Assembly: GCA_026713405.1 (NCBI GenBank)
Contig: JAPOON010000275.1
Location: 1 to 5,870 of the forward strand
Length of the DNA stretch: 5,870 nt
Source of the DNA: Gammaproteobacteria bacterium
GTDB taxonomy: Bacteria; Pseudomonadota; Gammaproteobacteria; Pseudomonadales; Azotimanducaceae_A
Direction: 5' to 3'
The notes beneath the pieces are model-generated. The model worked only from the letters and a program-made list of their open reading frames with translations. It searched no databases and had not been told where the DNA came from. Both the position numbers and the translations under genes were made by a program. Numbering within the stretch: the first letter of the stretch is position 1; each line of letters starts with the position of its first letter. Shown piece after piece: positions 1 to 5,870 of this stretch.

Positions 1-1
1 A

Positions 2-1360
2 GCCGGCAGGGAGTGGTCCGGCGGGAGCATCGAAAAGACTGGCCGATCGCTCCTGGAGGAGGATGTGGTCGACACCATCGAGGTGGTCTGGACGGAAGGC
101 AATACTCGCCCTGGCAGCAGCGGCGGGGGTCTGTTCACGTCAGGCGACGACGGCGACGATGTGCTGATCGGCATGCTGACCGGGGGACCGGAAGATGACT
201 GTACAAGAGACAGTTATGGCCAGTTGGATCGGTTTTTCGCCAATCACGCCGGGGTTCATCTGGTACCTACCGACCCGCCGCCCGCCGATGACCACGGTGG
301 CTCGGAGGACGAAGCAACAGGCGTGCTCACCGGGTCGGAGACGGCCGGCCGTATCGATGACGGGGCAGATGCAGATGTATTCCGCGTCGATGTCGTGGAG
401 CCCGGTACCCTGACCGTGTACACGACGGGCTCACTGGACACGTTCGGCCGCTTGAAGCGGGAAGACGGCAGCATCGTTGACTACGACGATGACGGAGGCA
501 GCCAAACCAATTTCAGGATCGAAGCGGACGTAGAGCCAGGAACCTACTACGTCAAGGTTACGGGATTCGATCATGCGGCCGTGGGCGCATATCGGTTACA
601 TGTGGACTTTGTGGCTGAGGATGCCGCGAACACGGTGCTTGTGCCGTTATTCCTCTCGGATTCGGCCCTGGACACCCACGGACGGCAGGGATTTGTCCGG
701 GTCTTCAATCGTTCCGGGCGCTCCGGGGAGGTGCGGGTCACGGCCACCGACGACTCGGGCGAGCAGGCGCGATCGGTGACGCTGTCCATCGGCAGGTTCG
801 AAACCCAGGCGTTCAACTCGGAAGACCTGGAGAATGGCAACCGGGCAAAGGGGCTCTCCCGGGGTACCGGGCCGGGCACAGGAGACTGGCGCCTGGAGTT
901 CGAATCGGACCTCGACATCGAAGTGGCGGCGTACATTCGCACCGAGGATGGATTCCTGACGGCGATGCACGATCTTGTCATCGTCGAAGACCGCACGGGC
1001 GCACACCATGTCCCCGTGTTCAATCCGGCCAGCAATACCAACCAGCGCAGCATGCTCCGCTTGATCAATCCCGATCTGGAAGACTCCGTGAATGTAATCA
1101 TCAACGGATATGACGATGACGGGGAGCAGGGCGTAACCTCGGTCGAACTCAGGTTGCTCCCGGGGTCCGTACGCACCCTGAATGCTCCGCAGCTCGAAGA
1201 AGGAGACCCAAATCTCACTGGTCGATTGGGTGACGGTGAAGGCAAGTGGCGGCTGTTCATCGAAGCCGATGGCGAAATCCATGTTGTCAACCTGCTCGAC
1301 AGCAAGACCGGCAATCTGACGAACCTCTCGCTGCCAGGTGGTGACAACTACAGCCAATAG
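2..1360 (+). CDS. Secreted trypsin-like serine protease, C-terminal part, with PPC domain and duplicated C-terminal module (5' partial)
   Basis: The frame is open from base 2 to the TAG at 1358-1360, giving at least 452 residues, and has no convincing start, so the gene begins outside the window. The sequence PGSSGGGLF at 110-136 is the active-site serine region of chymotrypsin-fold proteases, close to the PGSSGS form of lysyl-endopeptidase relatives; the likely nucleophile is the second Ser (codon 119-121). IGMLTGGP follows, where the substrate-binding strand is expected. The His and Asp of the triad must lie upstream. Bases about 320-607 encode a PPC-like beta domain (DADVFRVDV, then YYVKVTGFD and YRLHVDF). 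Two homologous modules follow at about 641-973 and 1010-1330. PPC domains usually occur on secreted enzymes and are often removed during maturation, so export is likely. Substrate specificity cannot be assigned because the catalytic domain is incomplete. The only Cys visible is just after the TGGP segment. Confidence 0.85.
   Translation, partial: AGREWSGGSIEKTGRSLLEEDVVDTIEVVWTEGNTRPGSSGGGLFTSGDDGDDVLIGMLTGGPEDDCTRDSYGQLDRFFANHAGVHLVPTDPPPADDHGGSEDEATGVLTGSETAGRIDDGADADVFRVDVVEPGTLTVYTTGSLDTFGRLKREDGSIVDYDDDGGSQTNFRIEADVEPGTYYVKVTGFDHAAVGAYRLHVDFVAEDAANTVLVPLFLSDSALDTHGRQGFVRVFNRSGRSGEVRVTATDDSGEQARSVTLSIGRFETQAFNSEDLENGNRAKGLSRGTGPGTGDWRLEFESDLDIEVAAYIRTEDGFLTAMHDLVIVEDRTGAHHVPVFNPASNTNQRSMLRLINPDLEDSVNVIINGYDDDGEQGVTSVELRLLPGSVRTLNAPQLEEGDPNLTGRLGDGEGKWRLFIEADGEIHVVNLLDSKTGNLTNLSLPGGDNYSQ
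320..607 (+). other. PPC-like domain within the protease
   Basis: This part of the protease reads as a bacterial pre-peptidase C-terminal domain. It opens with a GVLTGSETAGRI-type strand, then has the DADVFRVDV core, a TLTVYTTGSLDTFGRL segment, an acidic DYDDDGG turn, and the closing PGTYYVKVTG and GAYRLHVDF strands. The acidic turn could bind calcium, as in related beta domains, but this is inference. It separates the catalytic domain from the duplicated modules. Confidence 0.75.
641..973 (+). repeat. C-terminal module, copy 1 (protein-level tandem repeat)
   Basis: This is the first of two homologous beta-rich modules of the protease. It runs from VPLFLSDSALD through GFVRVFNRSG and GDWRLEFES to EDGFLTAMHD. 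It aligns with the segment at 1010-1330: VPLF with VPVF, FVRVFNRS with MLRLINPD, TATDDSGEQ with NGYDDDGEQ, GTGDWRLEF with GEGKWRLFI, and DGFLTAMHD with TGNLTNLS. Copy spacing is about 123 residues. Similarity is at protein level and the DNA has diverged, so the duplication is old. Confidence 0.75.
1010..1330 (+). repeat. C-terminal module, copy 2 (protein-level tandem repeat)
   Basis: The second module of the protease runs from VPVFNPASN through MLRLINPD, GYDDDGEQG and GEGKWRLF to TGNLTNLS, just before the C-terminus. It is somewhat shorter than copy 1 and keeps the same order of conserved blocks. No sorting tail, such as a GlyGly-CTERM or a membrane anchor, follows, because the protein ends only nine residues later. 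The role is unknown; adhesion or substrate binding is a guess from its position. Confidence 0.72.
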
Positions 1361-1549
1361 GCGTTGTGCGTCTGCCGTCCCCGATCCGGCGCCCGTGTGG
1401 CAGTCTGTGTCAGTACGATCCGCCGGCCGCTATTTCGAGTTGGTGCGGGCTGTGTGCCGAGACTGCGATGGCGGCAGTTTTGTTGATTTCTCCCTCTGAG
1501 TCGTTCACGCTGGCGCGCTTTTCACCAAACGCATTCGGAGGACAAATCG
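1361..1549 (+). other. Intergenic spacer between protease and mmsA, including the mmsA ribosome-binding site
   Basis: I see no gene, tRNA or clear rho-independent terminator here. The DNA is less codon-like than its flanks, with a short T-rich stretch near 1478-1495. No -35/-10 pair is convincing. GGAGGA at 1537-1542 is a strong Shine-Dalgarno sequence placed 7 bases before the mmsA ATG and fixes that start. The 189-base length suggests mmsA has its own promoter in this spacer, but I cannot place it. Confidence 0.5.
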
Positions 1550-3043
1550 ATGGCGGAACGGCTGCCGCTGTTCATAGGCGGACAATTCATCGACAGCGAA
1601 AGCAACGAAACCCTGCCGGTGACCAATCCGGCCACCCAGGAGGTGCTGGTGGACTTGCCGTTCGCCACGCCACAGGAGATCGACCGGGCCGTTGCCAACG
1701 CGAAAGAGACTTTCGCGGCCTGGCGTGAGGTGCCCACCCCTGAGCGCGCCCGTTTGATGCTGCGCTACCAGGACCTGCTCAAGAAACACCAGAACGACAT
1801 CGCCCGCATACTCAGCCGGGAAACCGGCAAGACCTTCGCCGATGCCCAGGGCGACGTATGGCGGGGCATCGAGGTGGTGGAACACGCCTGCAACATCGCG
1901 AGCCTCATGATGGGCGAGACAGTCGAGAACGTTGCGGGCCGCATCGACAGCTACAGCTACACGCAGCCCCTCGGCGTCTGTGCCGGCATCACGCCGTTCA
2001 ACTTCCCGGCGATGATCCCGCTGTGGATGTTTCCCATGGCCATCGCCTGCGGGAATACCTTCGTGCTGAAGCCCTCGGAACAGGATCCGATGACGCCCAA
2101 CCGCCTGACCGAACTATTGGTTGATGCCGGTGCCCCGGAAGGCGTGCTGCAGGTGATACACGGCGGCAAGGAACAGGTGGATGCGCTGCTCACCCACCCG
2201 GACATCCAGGCGATTTCATTCGTCGGTTCGGTGCCCGTTGCCCAGCATGTCTATCGGACCGGAACCCATCACCTGAAACGTGTGCAGGCCATGGCCGGCG
2301 CCAAGAACCACATGGTGGTGATGCCCGATGCGAACAAGGACCAGGTCATCAACAACCTGGTGGGCTCGGCTTGCGGCGCTGCCGGCCAGCGTTGCATGGC
2401 GATCAGCGTCGCGGTATTCGTGGGCGAGGCCTCGGAATGGATTCCGGAGGTTCGCGAAGCCATGGCGAAACTGGAGCCGGGGCCCTGGGACCAGGAGTCC
2501 TCTGCCTATGGTCCCCAGATCACGCCCCAGGCCAGGGATCGGATTCTGGGGTTCATCGCCGCGGGCAAGCAAGAGGGCGCAGATTGCCTGCTCGACGGCT
2601 CCGATTGCACGGTAGACGGCTATCCGGACGGAAACTGGGTGGGCCCGACGCTGTTCAGCAACGTCTCGACCGACATGTCGATCTACAAAGAGGAAATCTT
2701 CGGGCCGGTACTGCTCTGTGCCGAGGCCGGAGACCTCGACGACGCCATCGGCCTGATCAATGCCAACCCCTATGGCAACGGCACCTCGATATTCACCTCA
2801 TCCGGCGGCGCTGCCCGCAAGTTCCAGCATGAGATCGATGTCGGGCAGGTGGGCATCAACATTCCCATACCGGTACCGCTACCCTTCTTCAGCTTTACGG
2901 GCTGGAGGCGGTCGTTCTTCGGCGACCAGCACGCTTACGGCAAGCAGGCGGTGAAGTTCTATACCGAGACCAAGACGGTAACGGCCCGCTGGTTCGACGA
3001 GGCGCCGGCCGGCGGCCCGAACATGACCATCAGGCTGTCGTAG
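1550..3043 (+). CDS. mmsA: Methylmalonate-semialdehyde dehydrogenase (CoA-acylating)
   Basis: This 497-residue protein has the usual length and layout of the MmsA/IolA branch of the aldehyde dehydrogenase superfamily. Family members convert methylmalonate semialdehyde, NAD+ and CoA to propionyl-CoA, CO2 and NADH in cytoplasmic valine catabolism, and can also act on malonate semialdehyde. Visible landmarks are TPFNFP with Asn151, FVLKPSE with Lys174 at the cofactor site, SFVGS at 223-227, the catalytic Cys282 in AAGQRCMA, and KEEIFGPV near 380. AMAGAKNH at 247-254 replaces the ELGGK-type motif of hydrolytic aldehyde dehydrogenases, so the general-base Glu is absent, as expected for the CoA-dependent branch. 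The start is set by GGAGGA 7 bases upstream. No other valine-pathway gene, such as mmsB or an acyl-CoA dehydrogenase, lies in the window, so it may be a single-gene unit or the partners may lie elsewhere. The next gene is convergent. Confidence 0.95.
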   Translation: MAERLPLFIGGQFIDSESNETLPVTNPATQEVLVDLPFATPQEIDRAVANAKETFAAWREVPTPERARLMLRYQDLLKKHQNDIARILSRETGKTFADAQGDVWRGIEVVEHACNIASLMMGETVENVAGRIDSYSYTQPLGVCAGITPFNFPAMIPLWMFPMAIACGNTFVLKPSEQDPMTPNRLTELLVDAGAPEGVLQVIHGGKEQVDALLTHPDIQAISFVGSVPVAQHVYRTGTHHLKRVQAMAGAKNHMVVMPDANKDQVINNLVGSACGAAGQRCMAISVAVFVGEASEWIPEVREAMAKLEPGPWDQESSAYGPQITPQARDRILGFIAAGKQEGADCLLDGSDCTVDGYPDGNWVGPTLFSNVSTDMSIYKEEIFGPVLLCAEAGDLDDAIGLINANPYGNGTSIFTSSGGAARKFQHEIDVGQVGINIPIPVPLPFFSFTGWRRSFFGDQHAYGKQAVKFYTETKTVTARWFDEAPAGGPNMTIRLS

Positions 3044-3076
3044 CTGAATTTGCCGCGCCGGGGGCGGGGTAACCGT

Positions 3077-3532
3077 CTATGGCGACAGCCCTTCCTTGAG
3101 CAGTTCGGCCTGTTCGGGGGAAATGGGCTCGAACTTGCCCAGGCTGCACCGGGCGCTGGTGCGCTCGAGCGGCCCGCCGAAGGTGTCGACGCTGCTGAAG
3201 CTGTCGAGGTCGCACAGGCGGTTGTCGCGCATGTCGAATGCCAGGGTGTCGTCCCGGCGCAGCCCGACGCAGGCATTGCGCAACCGGTTCAACCAGGCCT
3301 TGCCGCGGCGGCCATGAAACACCAGCAGCTCTTTCGTGATCACGTCGACATCCTGATATGCGAACCGGTTCAGGCAGGTGACGGGGTCGGAGTAATCCTC
3401 CGGTTGCGGAGCGCTTGCCAGTATTTCCTCGACGGTCGGGGGTTGCTCCTCTTCCTGGGCGGTTTCGGGCTGGGTGGCGCAGGCGCTCAGCAGGCCGGGG
3501 ACCAGGATGCAGAGGGCGATCGATCGTTTCAT
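3077..3532 (-). CDS. Small lipoprotein, DUF6491-like
   Basis: The protein is about 151 residues with a classic lipoprotein signal: MKRS, a hydrophobic stretch, then the lipobox LLSAC, with the lipidated Cys at residue 18. An acidic, Pro-rich linker follows, then a compact domain with HGRRGKAWLN, a LAFDMRDNRLCDL block and a C-terminal CSLGKFEPIS block. Four cysteines in the mature domain (residues 53, 88, 107 and 129 from this start) could form two disulfides in the periplasm. The pattern resembles DUF6491 lipoproteins of gammaproteobacteria; that name is from memory and the function is unknown. An in-frame GTG at 3547-3545 would add five residues (MNNHI). Neither start has a good Shine-Dalgarno, and the ATG was chosen because it gives the most typical signal peptide. 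The gene converges with mmsA, leaving 33 bases between the stops, and diverges from the small-gene run starting at 3623. Confidence 0.85.
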   Translation of the reverse strand: MKRSIALCILVPGLLSACATQPETAQEEEQPPTVEEILASAPQPEDYSDPVTCLNRFAYQDVDVITKELLVFHGRRGKAWLNRLRNACVGLRRDDTLAFDMRDNRLCDLDSFSSVDTFGGPLERTSARCSLGKFEPISPEQAELLKEGLSP

Positions 3533-3622
3533 GATGTGGTTATTCACGTTTGTACCAGGATGAAACCTTAGACAGGCGCTCCGGTCCCTGCGTTCCCCGA
3601 CCGATGGCCGGAATGTTCGCTT

Positions 3623-3844
3623 ATGCGGGGTGCTATGGCAAACTGCGCGGCGCTATCTGTGGGTAACCGGATCATTTCCATCGAACGCGTGGCCGAGATC
3701 GTGGCGGGCAGCCAGTTGTTCTTCGATGAGACGGGGTCGGGCTATTTTGCCACTGCCTGCACCGGCCGTTCGGAAAGGCCGATCGGTTTCTGCGGCCATC
3801 GCCGCTTCGAGGACGGCAAGTCCGGCTCCTGCGTCCTATGCTGA
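3623..3844 (+). CDS. Small cysteine-rich protein of unknown function, overlapping the DUF503 gene
   Basis: This 73-residue reading frame is not one I recognise. Support for it is indirect. Its third codon positions are strongly G/C from about codon 20 on, and its TGA at 3842-3844 overlaps the next gene's ATG by 7 bases, an arrangement typical of translational coupling. Residues 18-34 (ISIERVAEIVAGSQLFF) look like a helix plus strand. The second half has Cys at 46, 57, 70 and 73, including a terminal CVLC, which could bind a metal or form disulfides. There is no signal peptide or membrane segment. The start is uncertain: ATG 3623 is preceded by a weak GGAA at 3610-3613, and ATG 3635 and GTG 3659 are in-frame alternatives. 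The first 12 codons look least conserved in character, so a shorter protein is possible. It may also be a chance frame. Confidence 0.5.
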   Translation: MRGAMANCAALSVGNRIISIERVAEIVAGSQLFFDETGSGYFATACTGRSERPIGFCGHRRFEDGKSGSCVLC

Positions 3845-4125
3845 GATCCTGCCTGCTGCAACTTGAACTCTATTTCAACGGCTGCCGGTCGTTGAAGGAG
3901 AAGCGCCGTCGCCTCAAGGGCCTGCGCGACCGGGTGGGGCGGTCTGTCAACGTGGCGGTTTGCGAGAGCGGGCACCAGGATTCACACCAGCGTTCCGAGT
4001 GGTCGATAATCGCAGCCGCGGCGGATGCGGTGGTGGTGGAACAAATTCTCGCCGAGGTGGAACGCACCGTGCAGTTCTCGGTGGATGCCGAGCTTGTGGG
4101 CGTGCAGCGGGAGTGGCTGCGTTGA
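3838..4125 (+). CDS. DUF503 family protein (YlxP-like)
   Basis: The 95-residue protein matches the usual size and conserved blocks of the DUF503 family, which includes Bacillus YlxP. Near the N-terminus it has an LQLEL strand and then RSLKEKRRRLKGL (residues 17-29). The middle holds NVAVCESGHQDSHQRSEWSI, followed by a hydrophobic AAAADAVVVEQIL segment. The family is small and cytoplasmic with a ferredoxin-like fold; in Bacillus and elsewhere it sits near translation and ribosome-maturation genes, but its role is not settled. Those neighbours are absent here. The ATG lies inside the end of the preceding small frame, and the next gene begins 10 bases after the TGA, so the three are probably cotranscribed. 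Confidence 0.85.
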   Translation: MLRSCLLQLELYFNGCRSLKEKRRRLKGLRDRVGRSVNVAVCESGHQDSHQRSEWSIIAAAADAVVVEQILAEVERTVQFSVDAELVGVQREWLR

Positions 4126-4135
4126 GGGGTGATGC

Positions 4136-4516
4136 ATGGCTTCATTGCTGATCGTAGTTGTGGTGATCGCGCTCGCCGTGATCTGGATTCGCGGCGCTCG
4201 CCGCAATCGCCTGGTGTGGCTGACGAAGCTGAATCTGCCGGGCCGCTGGCGTTGCGAAGAAGGAGAACTGGCGCTGGAAGGAAAGTTGAACGGCGGCCGC
4301 TACCGGCTCAAGGACGGCGCCCGGGAAGAAGCGGGGCGCTGGCTGCTCGAAGGCGACGACCTGCTGCTGATATCCGACAAGGCGGCAGGCCAGCGGCGCT
4401 ACGAGTTGCGCTACTTCAGCCCGGGAAAGGTCGGTGTCGACGGCCCGGGGCTGCCGCGCCGGGTCTATGAGCGCATCGCCGACAACGTCGTGACGTTACG
4501 GGCCCGCGACCGGTAA
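4136..4516 (+). CDS. Single-pass membrane protein with a small soluble domain, unknown function
   Basis: The 126-residue protein starts with a hydrophobic segment at residues 3-18 (SLLIVVVVIALAVIWI), immediately followed by RGARRNR. By the positive-inside rule this places the C-terminal part in the cytoplasm, but the call is weak. The rest is rich in short alternating strands (WRCEEGELALEGKLNGG, YRLKDGA, RWLLEGDDLLLIS, YELRYFSPG) and has no motif I know. It is basic and has one Cys at residue 40. A GAGG at 4124-4127, 8 bases before the ATG, supports this start; a closely spaced ATG at 4132 is in another frame. Its short spacing from DUF503 suggests one transcript. Confidence 0.75.
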   Translation: MASLLIVVVVIALAVIWIRGARRNRLVWLTKLNLPGRWRCEEGELALEGKLNGGRYRLKDGAREEAGRWLLEGDDLLLISDKAAGQRRYELRYFSPGKVGVDGPGLPRRVYERIADNVVTLRARDR

Positions 4517-4537
4517 CCGCCAACCCCGCTCCTCTCG

Positions 4538-4547
4538 CCGCATGCGG
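4538..4547. promoter_or_regulatory. Perfect 10-base palindrome (CCGCATGCGG)
   Basis: The inverted repeat CCGCATGCGG is perfect and sits 2 bases upstream of the TAGAAT box, inside what would be the promoter spacer. It could be a small operator half-site arrangement or a chance feature of GC-rich DNA. It has no loop or T-run, so it is not a terminator. Confidence 0.25.
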
Positions 4548-4549
4548 GT

Positions 4550-4555
4550 TAGAAT
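4550..4555 (+). promoter_or_regulatory. Candidate -10 box (TAGAAT) for the DUF815 ATPase gene
   Basis: TAGAAT differs from TATAAT at one position and lies in the 99-base gap between the membrane protein gene and the ATPase gene, about 60 bases before the GTG start. No good -35 hexamer is visible at 16-18 bases upstream, which reads CGCTCC, so the promoter would be weak or activator-dependent. The leader would be roughly 50 bases and contains a GC-rich stretch (GTGCGCGCGGGC) that could fold. Confidence 0.4.
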
Positions 4556-4615
4556 ACGCGCCCACTGCAGCCCGGTGCGCGCGGGCTCTTAACCGGCCAT
4601 CTAAGCGGAAAGGCT

Positions 4616-5515
4616 GTGAACGACTCCCGGAAAGCGCTGCTCGACATCGCCCATACCCTTGCCACCCGCCTGCTGCGCATCGTGCCGGAGGCGAAGGATA
4701 TCGACTGGCGTGTCGAACAGGCGGCCGTGTGGCGCGGCGACGACCCGGTCAAGGGCTTTGTCGCCCACCCGGAGCGCGACGACATCGGCCTCGACGACCT
4801 GCTGCAGATCGACCGGCAGAAAGCGCTGCTGGAGGACAACACCCGTCAGTTCCTGTCCGGATTTCCGGCCAACAACGTGCTGCTTTGGGGTGCCCGCGGT
4901 ACCGGCAAGTCATCCCTGGTGCACGGTCTTCTGAACAGGTACGCGGATGAAGGTTTGCGGTTGGTGGAGGTGAACAAGACCCATCTCGCGATGCTGCCCG
5001 ACATCGTCCGCAAGCTGCGCGAACAACCGTATCGATTCCTGCTGTTCTGTGACGATCTGTCGTTCGGGGATGACGACGACCACTACAAGACCCTCAAGAG
5101 CGCCCTGGAGGGTTCGATTTTCAGGTCGTCCGGCAACACCCTGGTCTACGCCACTTCCAACCGCCGTCACCTGTTGCCCGAATACATGTCGGAGAACACC
5201 GGTGCCGCTGTCGTCGATGGCGAACTGCACCAGTCGGAAGCGGTGGAGGAAAAGATCTCGCTGTCCGACCGGTTCGGGCTGTGCCTGTCGTTCTATCCCT
5301 TCAAGCAGTCCGAGTACCTCGTGGTGGCCCGCCACTGGGTGGAGACGCTCGCCCGCCGCAATGCCCTTCCGTGCGCCTGGAACGACGAACTCGAGAAGGA
5401 ATCGCTCAGTTGGGCGCTGGGGCGGGGCGTGCGCAGCGGCCGGACAGCGGAACATTTCGCGCGCCACTGGGTCGGAAGAGCTATGTTGCAGCGCGCAGAC
5501 TCGCGGGAATTCTGA
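4616..5515 (+). CDS. DUF815-family AAA+ ATPase
   Basis: The 299-residue protein has the ATPase layout of the DUF815 family. Walker A is GARGTGKSS at 92-100 and Walker B is FLLFCDDLSF at 141-150. Sensor 1 lies in YATSNRRHLLPE (Asn182), followed by an acidic loop. SDRFGL at 217-222 holds a possible arginine finger (Arg219), and RSGRTAEHFARHW at 273-285 is the C-terminal lid. The N-terminal 80 residues (DDIGLDDLLQIDRQ, then NTRQFLSGFPANNVLLWG) match the region before the nucleotide site in this family. There is no signal peptide, so it acts in the cytoplasm. Its substrate is unknown; family members are often stand-alone. The GTG start at 4616 follows GGAAAGG at 4607-4613, and no better in-frame start lies close by. 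It has its own candidate promoter and no tight neighbour. Confidence 0.9.
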   Translation: MNDSRKALLDIAHTLATRLLRIVPEAKDIDWRVEQAAVWRGDDPVKGFVAHPERDDIGLDDLLQIDRQKALLEDNTRQFLSGFPANNVLLWGARGTGKSSLVHGLLNRYADEGLRLVEVNKTHLAMLPDIVRKLREQPYRFLLFCDDLSFGDDDDHYKTLKSALEGSIFRSSGNTLVYATSNRRHLLPEYMSENTGAAVVDGELHQSEAVEEKISLSDRFGLCLSFYPFKQSEYLVVARHWVETLARRNALPCAWNDELEKESLSWALGRGVRSGRTAEHFARHWVGRAMLQRADSREF

Positions 5516-5651
5516 CCGTCACGTCCGGATGAGCGGCAGCGCCGGCGGGTTGAGCCGGTGATGGCTTCGGCAGGAATTGCCGCAAGCAATGTCGCATCCG
5601 ATTCGATTGTCGGGCCGGTTCCGCAGTCGCGATCGATTTAGGAGAGCTTCT
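5516..5651 (+). other. Gap between the ATPase and DUF481 genes
   Basis: This 136-base gap holds a possible stem at 5540-5546 pairing with 5554-5560 (CGCCGGC with GCCGGTG, one G-U pair, 7-base loop). No T-run follows, so intrinsic termination is not supported. I see no clear promoter. An in-frame ATG at 5589 could extend the downstream gene. Confidence 0.4.
5640..5646 (+). promoter_or_regulatory. Ribosome-binding site deciding the DUF481 start
   Basis: AGGAGAG lies 5 bases before the GTG at 5652, a near-ideal Shine-Dalgarno placement. The alternative in-frame ATG at 5589 has only AGGA at 5572-5575, 13 bases away, so the GTG is preferred. Confidence 0.6.
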
Positions 5652-5870
5652 GTGTTCATCAGTGTGTCGCCGGCGTCATCCGGCAGCGGATTTCTTGTTC
5701 TGGTGCTGTTGCTTCTCGCCAGCGTGAGCGCCCAGGGCGGTACTGTCGTCCTCAAAAACGGCGATCGACTGACCGGCGAAGTCGACAGCATCTCGGGGGG
5801 CCGACTGCTGTTGGATACGGAATACGCGGGGCGGATACCCATCGTGCTCGATGCCGTGGAATCGGTGACT
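5652..5870 (+). CDS. DUF481-like secreted or outer-membrane protein, N-terminal part (3' partial)
   Basis: Seventy-three residues are visible before the window ends. A hydrophobic stretch (FLVLVLLLLASVSAQ) makes a signal peptide with likely cleavage after the SVSA segment, so the protein is exported. The mature start, GTVVLKNGDRLTGEV, then SGGRLLLDTEYAG and IPIVLDAVESV, matches the N-terminal region common in DUF481 proteins, which in proteobacteria are predicted outer-membrane beta-barrels preceded by such a small beta domain. The barrel itself would lie beyond the edge. The GTG start is supported by AGGAGAG just upstream. Starting at ATG 5589 would add 21 residues rich in Arg (MSHPIRLSGRFRSRDRF) and give an unusually long n-region. 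The function of DUF481 is not established. Confidence 0.8.
   Translation, partial: MFISVSPASSGSGFLVLVLLLLASVSAQGGTVVLKNGDRLTGEVDSISGGRLLLDTEYAGRIPIVLDAVESVT

Noticed and set aside
571..1347. Long minus-strand open frames opposite the protease (571-1347 and 647-1357)
   Set aside because: They lie antisense to a frame with clear domain homology. Their translations are Ser/Arg/Pro-rich without motifs, as expected for shadows in GC-rich DNA.
1478..1510. Possible mmsA promoter starting at a TTGATT in the spacer
   Set aside because: No acceptable -10 hexamer lies 16-18 bases downstream.
2371..2832. Second plus-strand frame of 153 codons inside mmsA
   Set aside because: It is an Arg-rich out-of-frame shadow of a complete aldehyde dehydrogenase gene.
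3053..3069. Possible bidirectional terminator between mmsA and the lipoprotein gene
   Set aside because: CCGCGCC can pair with GGCGGGG over 7 positions with one mismatch and a 3-base loop, but no T-run follows in either direction.
3050..3571. Plus-strand frame of 173 codons opposite the lipoprotein
   Set aside because: The minus-strand frame has a lipobox and conserved domain blocks; the plus-strand translation is Gly/Ala-rich without motifs.
4910..5467. Minus-strand frame of 185 codons opposite the DUF815 ATPase
   Set aside because: The plus-strand gene has all Walker and sensor motifs, while the antisense translation shows no family features.
5540..5560. Possible terminator after the ATPase gene
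   Set aside because: A 7-pair stem with one G-U is possible, but no T-run follows.

Overview
The window looks like chromosomal DNA from a GC-rich proteobacterium, most likely a gammaproteobacterium. Supporting signs are strong G/C preference at third codon positions, several GTG starts, an outer-membrane-type DUF481 protein, a DUF6491-like lipoprotein and a secreted protease ending in a duplicated domain that I associate with marine or halophilic gammaproteobacteria. The taxonomic call is an inference from gene content; no rRNA or other marker gene is present.

Layout, left to right. (1) Bases 2-1360 (+) hold the C-terminal part of a secreted trypsin-like serine protease, cut by the left edge. 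It keeps the active-site serine region, a pre-peptidase C-terminal (PPC) domain and two tandem copies of a roughly 110-residue beta-rich module. (2) Bases 1361-1549 are a 189-base spacer with no gene or convincing promoter, ending in a strong GGAGGA ribosome-binding site. (3) Bases 1550-3043 (+) encode a complete CoA-acylating methylmalonate-semialdehyde dehydrogenase (mmsA). (4) A convergent gene on the minus strand (3077-3532) encodes a small lipoprotein with four cysteines in its mature domain. (5) A compact plus-strand run at 3623-4516 holds three short genes: a cysteine-rich orphan, a DUF503 (YlxP-like) protein overlapping it by 7 bases, and a one-pass membrane protein starting 10 bases after DUF503. 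(6) Bases 4616-5515 (+) encode a DUF815-type AAA+ ATPase behind a plausible TAGAAT -10 box and a perfect 10-base palindrome. (7) From 5652 (+) a DUF481-like secreted or outer-membrane protein begins and runs off the right edge.

Most of the window is ordinary housekeeping or accessory sequence. I see no tRNA, rRNA, CRISPR array, insertion sequence or attachment site. The best candidate for something undescribed is the small three-gene run at 3623-4516. Its first member is a 73-residue cysteine-rich protein I cannot assign, apparently translationally coupled to DUF503. A linked function for the three genes is suggested only by spacing and is not demonstrated.
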